Source of the DNA: a virus
IMG/VR virus record: IMGVR_UViG_3300027973_000143
Span: 1 to 33,386 of that record
Length of the DNA stretch: 33,386 nt
Strand: one strand, 5' to 3'
The notes below the pieces were generated by a model. It did not search any database, was not told where the DNA came from, and saw only the letters and a list, made by a program, of their open reading frames with translations. The translations under genes and the position numbers were made by a program. This document shows, piece by piece, positions 33,259-33,386 of this stretch (its first letter is position 1; each line of letters starts with the position of its first letter).

Positions 33259-33298
33259 CTTCCCCTTATAAATAGAACATGAAATTTATAAGGGGAAG
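33259..33298 (+). promoter_or_regulatory. Perfect 15-bp hairpin masking the gp13-like ribosome-binding site
   Basis: CTTCCCCTTATAAAT (33259-33273) and ATTTATAAGGGGAAG (33284-33298) are exact reverse complements around a 10-nt loop. The right arm contains the whole Shine-Dalgarno AAGGGGAAG, 2 nt before the ATG at 33301. No T run follows, so it is not an intrinsic terminator. In T4, genes e, soc and others use such hairpins to block translation from read-through RNA. Confidence 0.75.
33267..33274 (+). promoter_or_regulatory. T4-type late promoter box within the hairpin, before gp13
   Basis: TATAAATA is an exact T4 late box. With T4 spacing the RNA would start near 33280, inside the loop, so it lacks the left arm and its ribosome-binding site stays free. 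The box continues as GAACAT, like the boxes at 3701 (plus) and 3264 (minus). Confidence 0.7.
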
Positions 33299-33300
33299 AA

Positions 33301-33386
33301 ATGAGTACCAGCAAACCAGCATCAAGGGAAGAATTAAAGCAATTCTGTCTTAGACGATTGGGCGCACCTCTATTAGAAATTAACGT
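33301..33386 (+). CDS. Neck protein gp13-like, N-terminus (runs off the right edge)
   Basis: 28 codons to the window end: MSTSKPASREELKQFCLRRL, then GAPLLEIN. The opening T...+.EFK.YCLR+LG.PV.EINV is what I remember from neck/structural proteins of marine T4-like phages, and T4 gene 13 also follows the fibre genes (12, wac, 13). Expected partners gp14 and gp15 would lie beyond the window. Too short for a firm call. Start supported by AAGGGGAAG just upstream and by its own late promoter. Confidence 0.55.
   Translation, partial: MSTSKPASREELKQFCLRRLGAPLLEIN

Noticed and set aside
33279-33386. Alternative open frame from ATG at 33279 through the right hairpin arm
   Set aside because: It would start in the hairpin loop with no ribosome site and encodes no recognisable sequence, whereas the frame at 33301 has both a strong ribosome site and a familiar N-terminus.
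1-33386. CRISPR arrays, insertion sequences, tRNA genes, attachment sites
   Set aside because: No regularly spaced repeats, transposase genes, cloverleaf-like sequences or integrase were seen; the genes are densely packed throughout.

Overview
This window is a piece of a T4-like contractile-tailed phage genome (a myovirus) holding most of its baseplate and tail-fibre genes. Several protein families here (the P-loop/GKGF protein, the 119-aa MAHFAK protein, the Hc1-like protein, the SPRY/lectin fibres, the DUF4815-type giant protein) are ones I associate with marine T4-like phages of cyanobacteria and SAR11-type hosts. The DNA is AT-rich. No photosynthesis gene, tRNA or host gene is present, so the host cannot be named from this window. 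Genes are packed almost end to end with ATGA, TAATG and TGATG overlaps.

Left arm, minus strand (3703 to 1): gp4-like head-completion nuclease, an uncharacterised 199-aa protein, a tail-tube-like protein (probably the gp54-type tube initiator), a gp26-family protein, a 63-aa ORF in the -1 frame, a holin-like membrane protein, and the N-terminal 207 codons of a Gly-rich, coiled-coil protein that leaves the window. The gp26/63-aa pair overlaps in the -1 frame with two overlapping canonical slippery heptamers just before the gp26 stop. This is the layout of the lambda G/GT tail-assembly chaperones and suggests a programmed frameshift.

Right arm, plus strand (3733 to the end): gp48 tube cap, gp53 wedge, gp27-like hub, a P-loop kinase-like protein, a 78-aa protein, a lysozyme-less gp5 spike, an Hc1 histone-like protein, gp25, gp6, a gp7-like wedge, gp8, a 2043-aa DUF4815-type structural protein, an 81-aa coiled coil, two small virion or fibre proteins, and then a duplicated receptor-binding region. 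That region is a short Gly-rich protein plus a long Gly-rich/LamG/SPRY fibre, present twice and interleaved with a fibre-chaperone-like protein and a MAHFAK-family protein. The window ends in the first codons of a probable gp13 neck protein. The order 4-53-5-6-7-8-(fibres)-13 matches T4, while the T4 cluster 25-26-51-27-29-48-54 has been split between the two strands.

Regulation: perfect or near-perfect T4 late-promoter boxes (TATAAATA type) sit in the gaps before gp48, gp8 and gp13. The gp13 box lies in the left arm of a perfect 15-bp hairpin whose right arm hides the gp13 ribosome-binding site. Read-through mRNA should therefore mask the site, whereas mRNA started at the late promoter should not. 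Three of the boxes share the longer motif ATAAATAGAA. The longest gene-free stretches are 14396-14494 and 33240-33300; no stretch over 300 bases lacks a gene.
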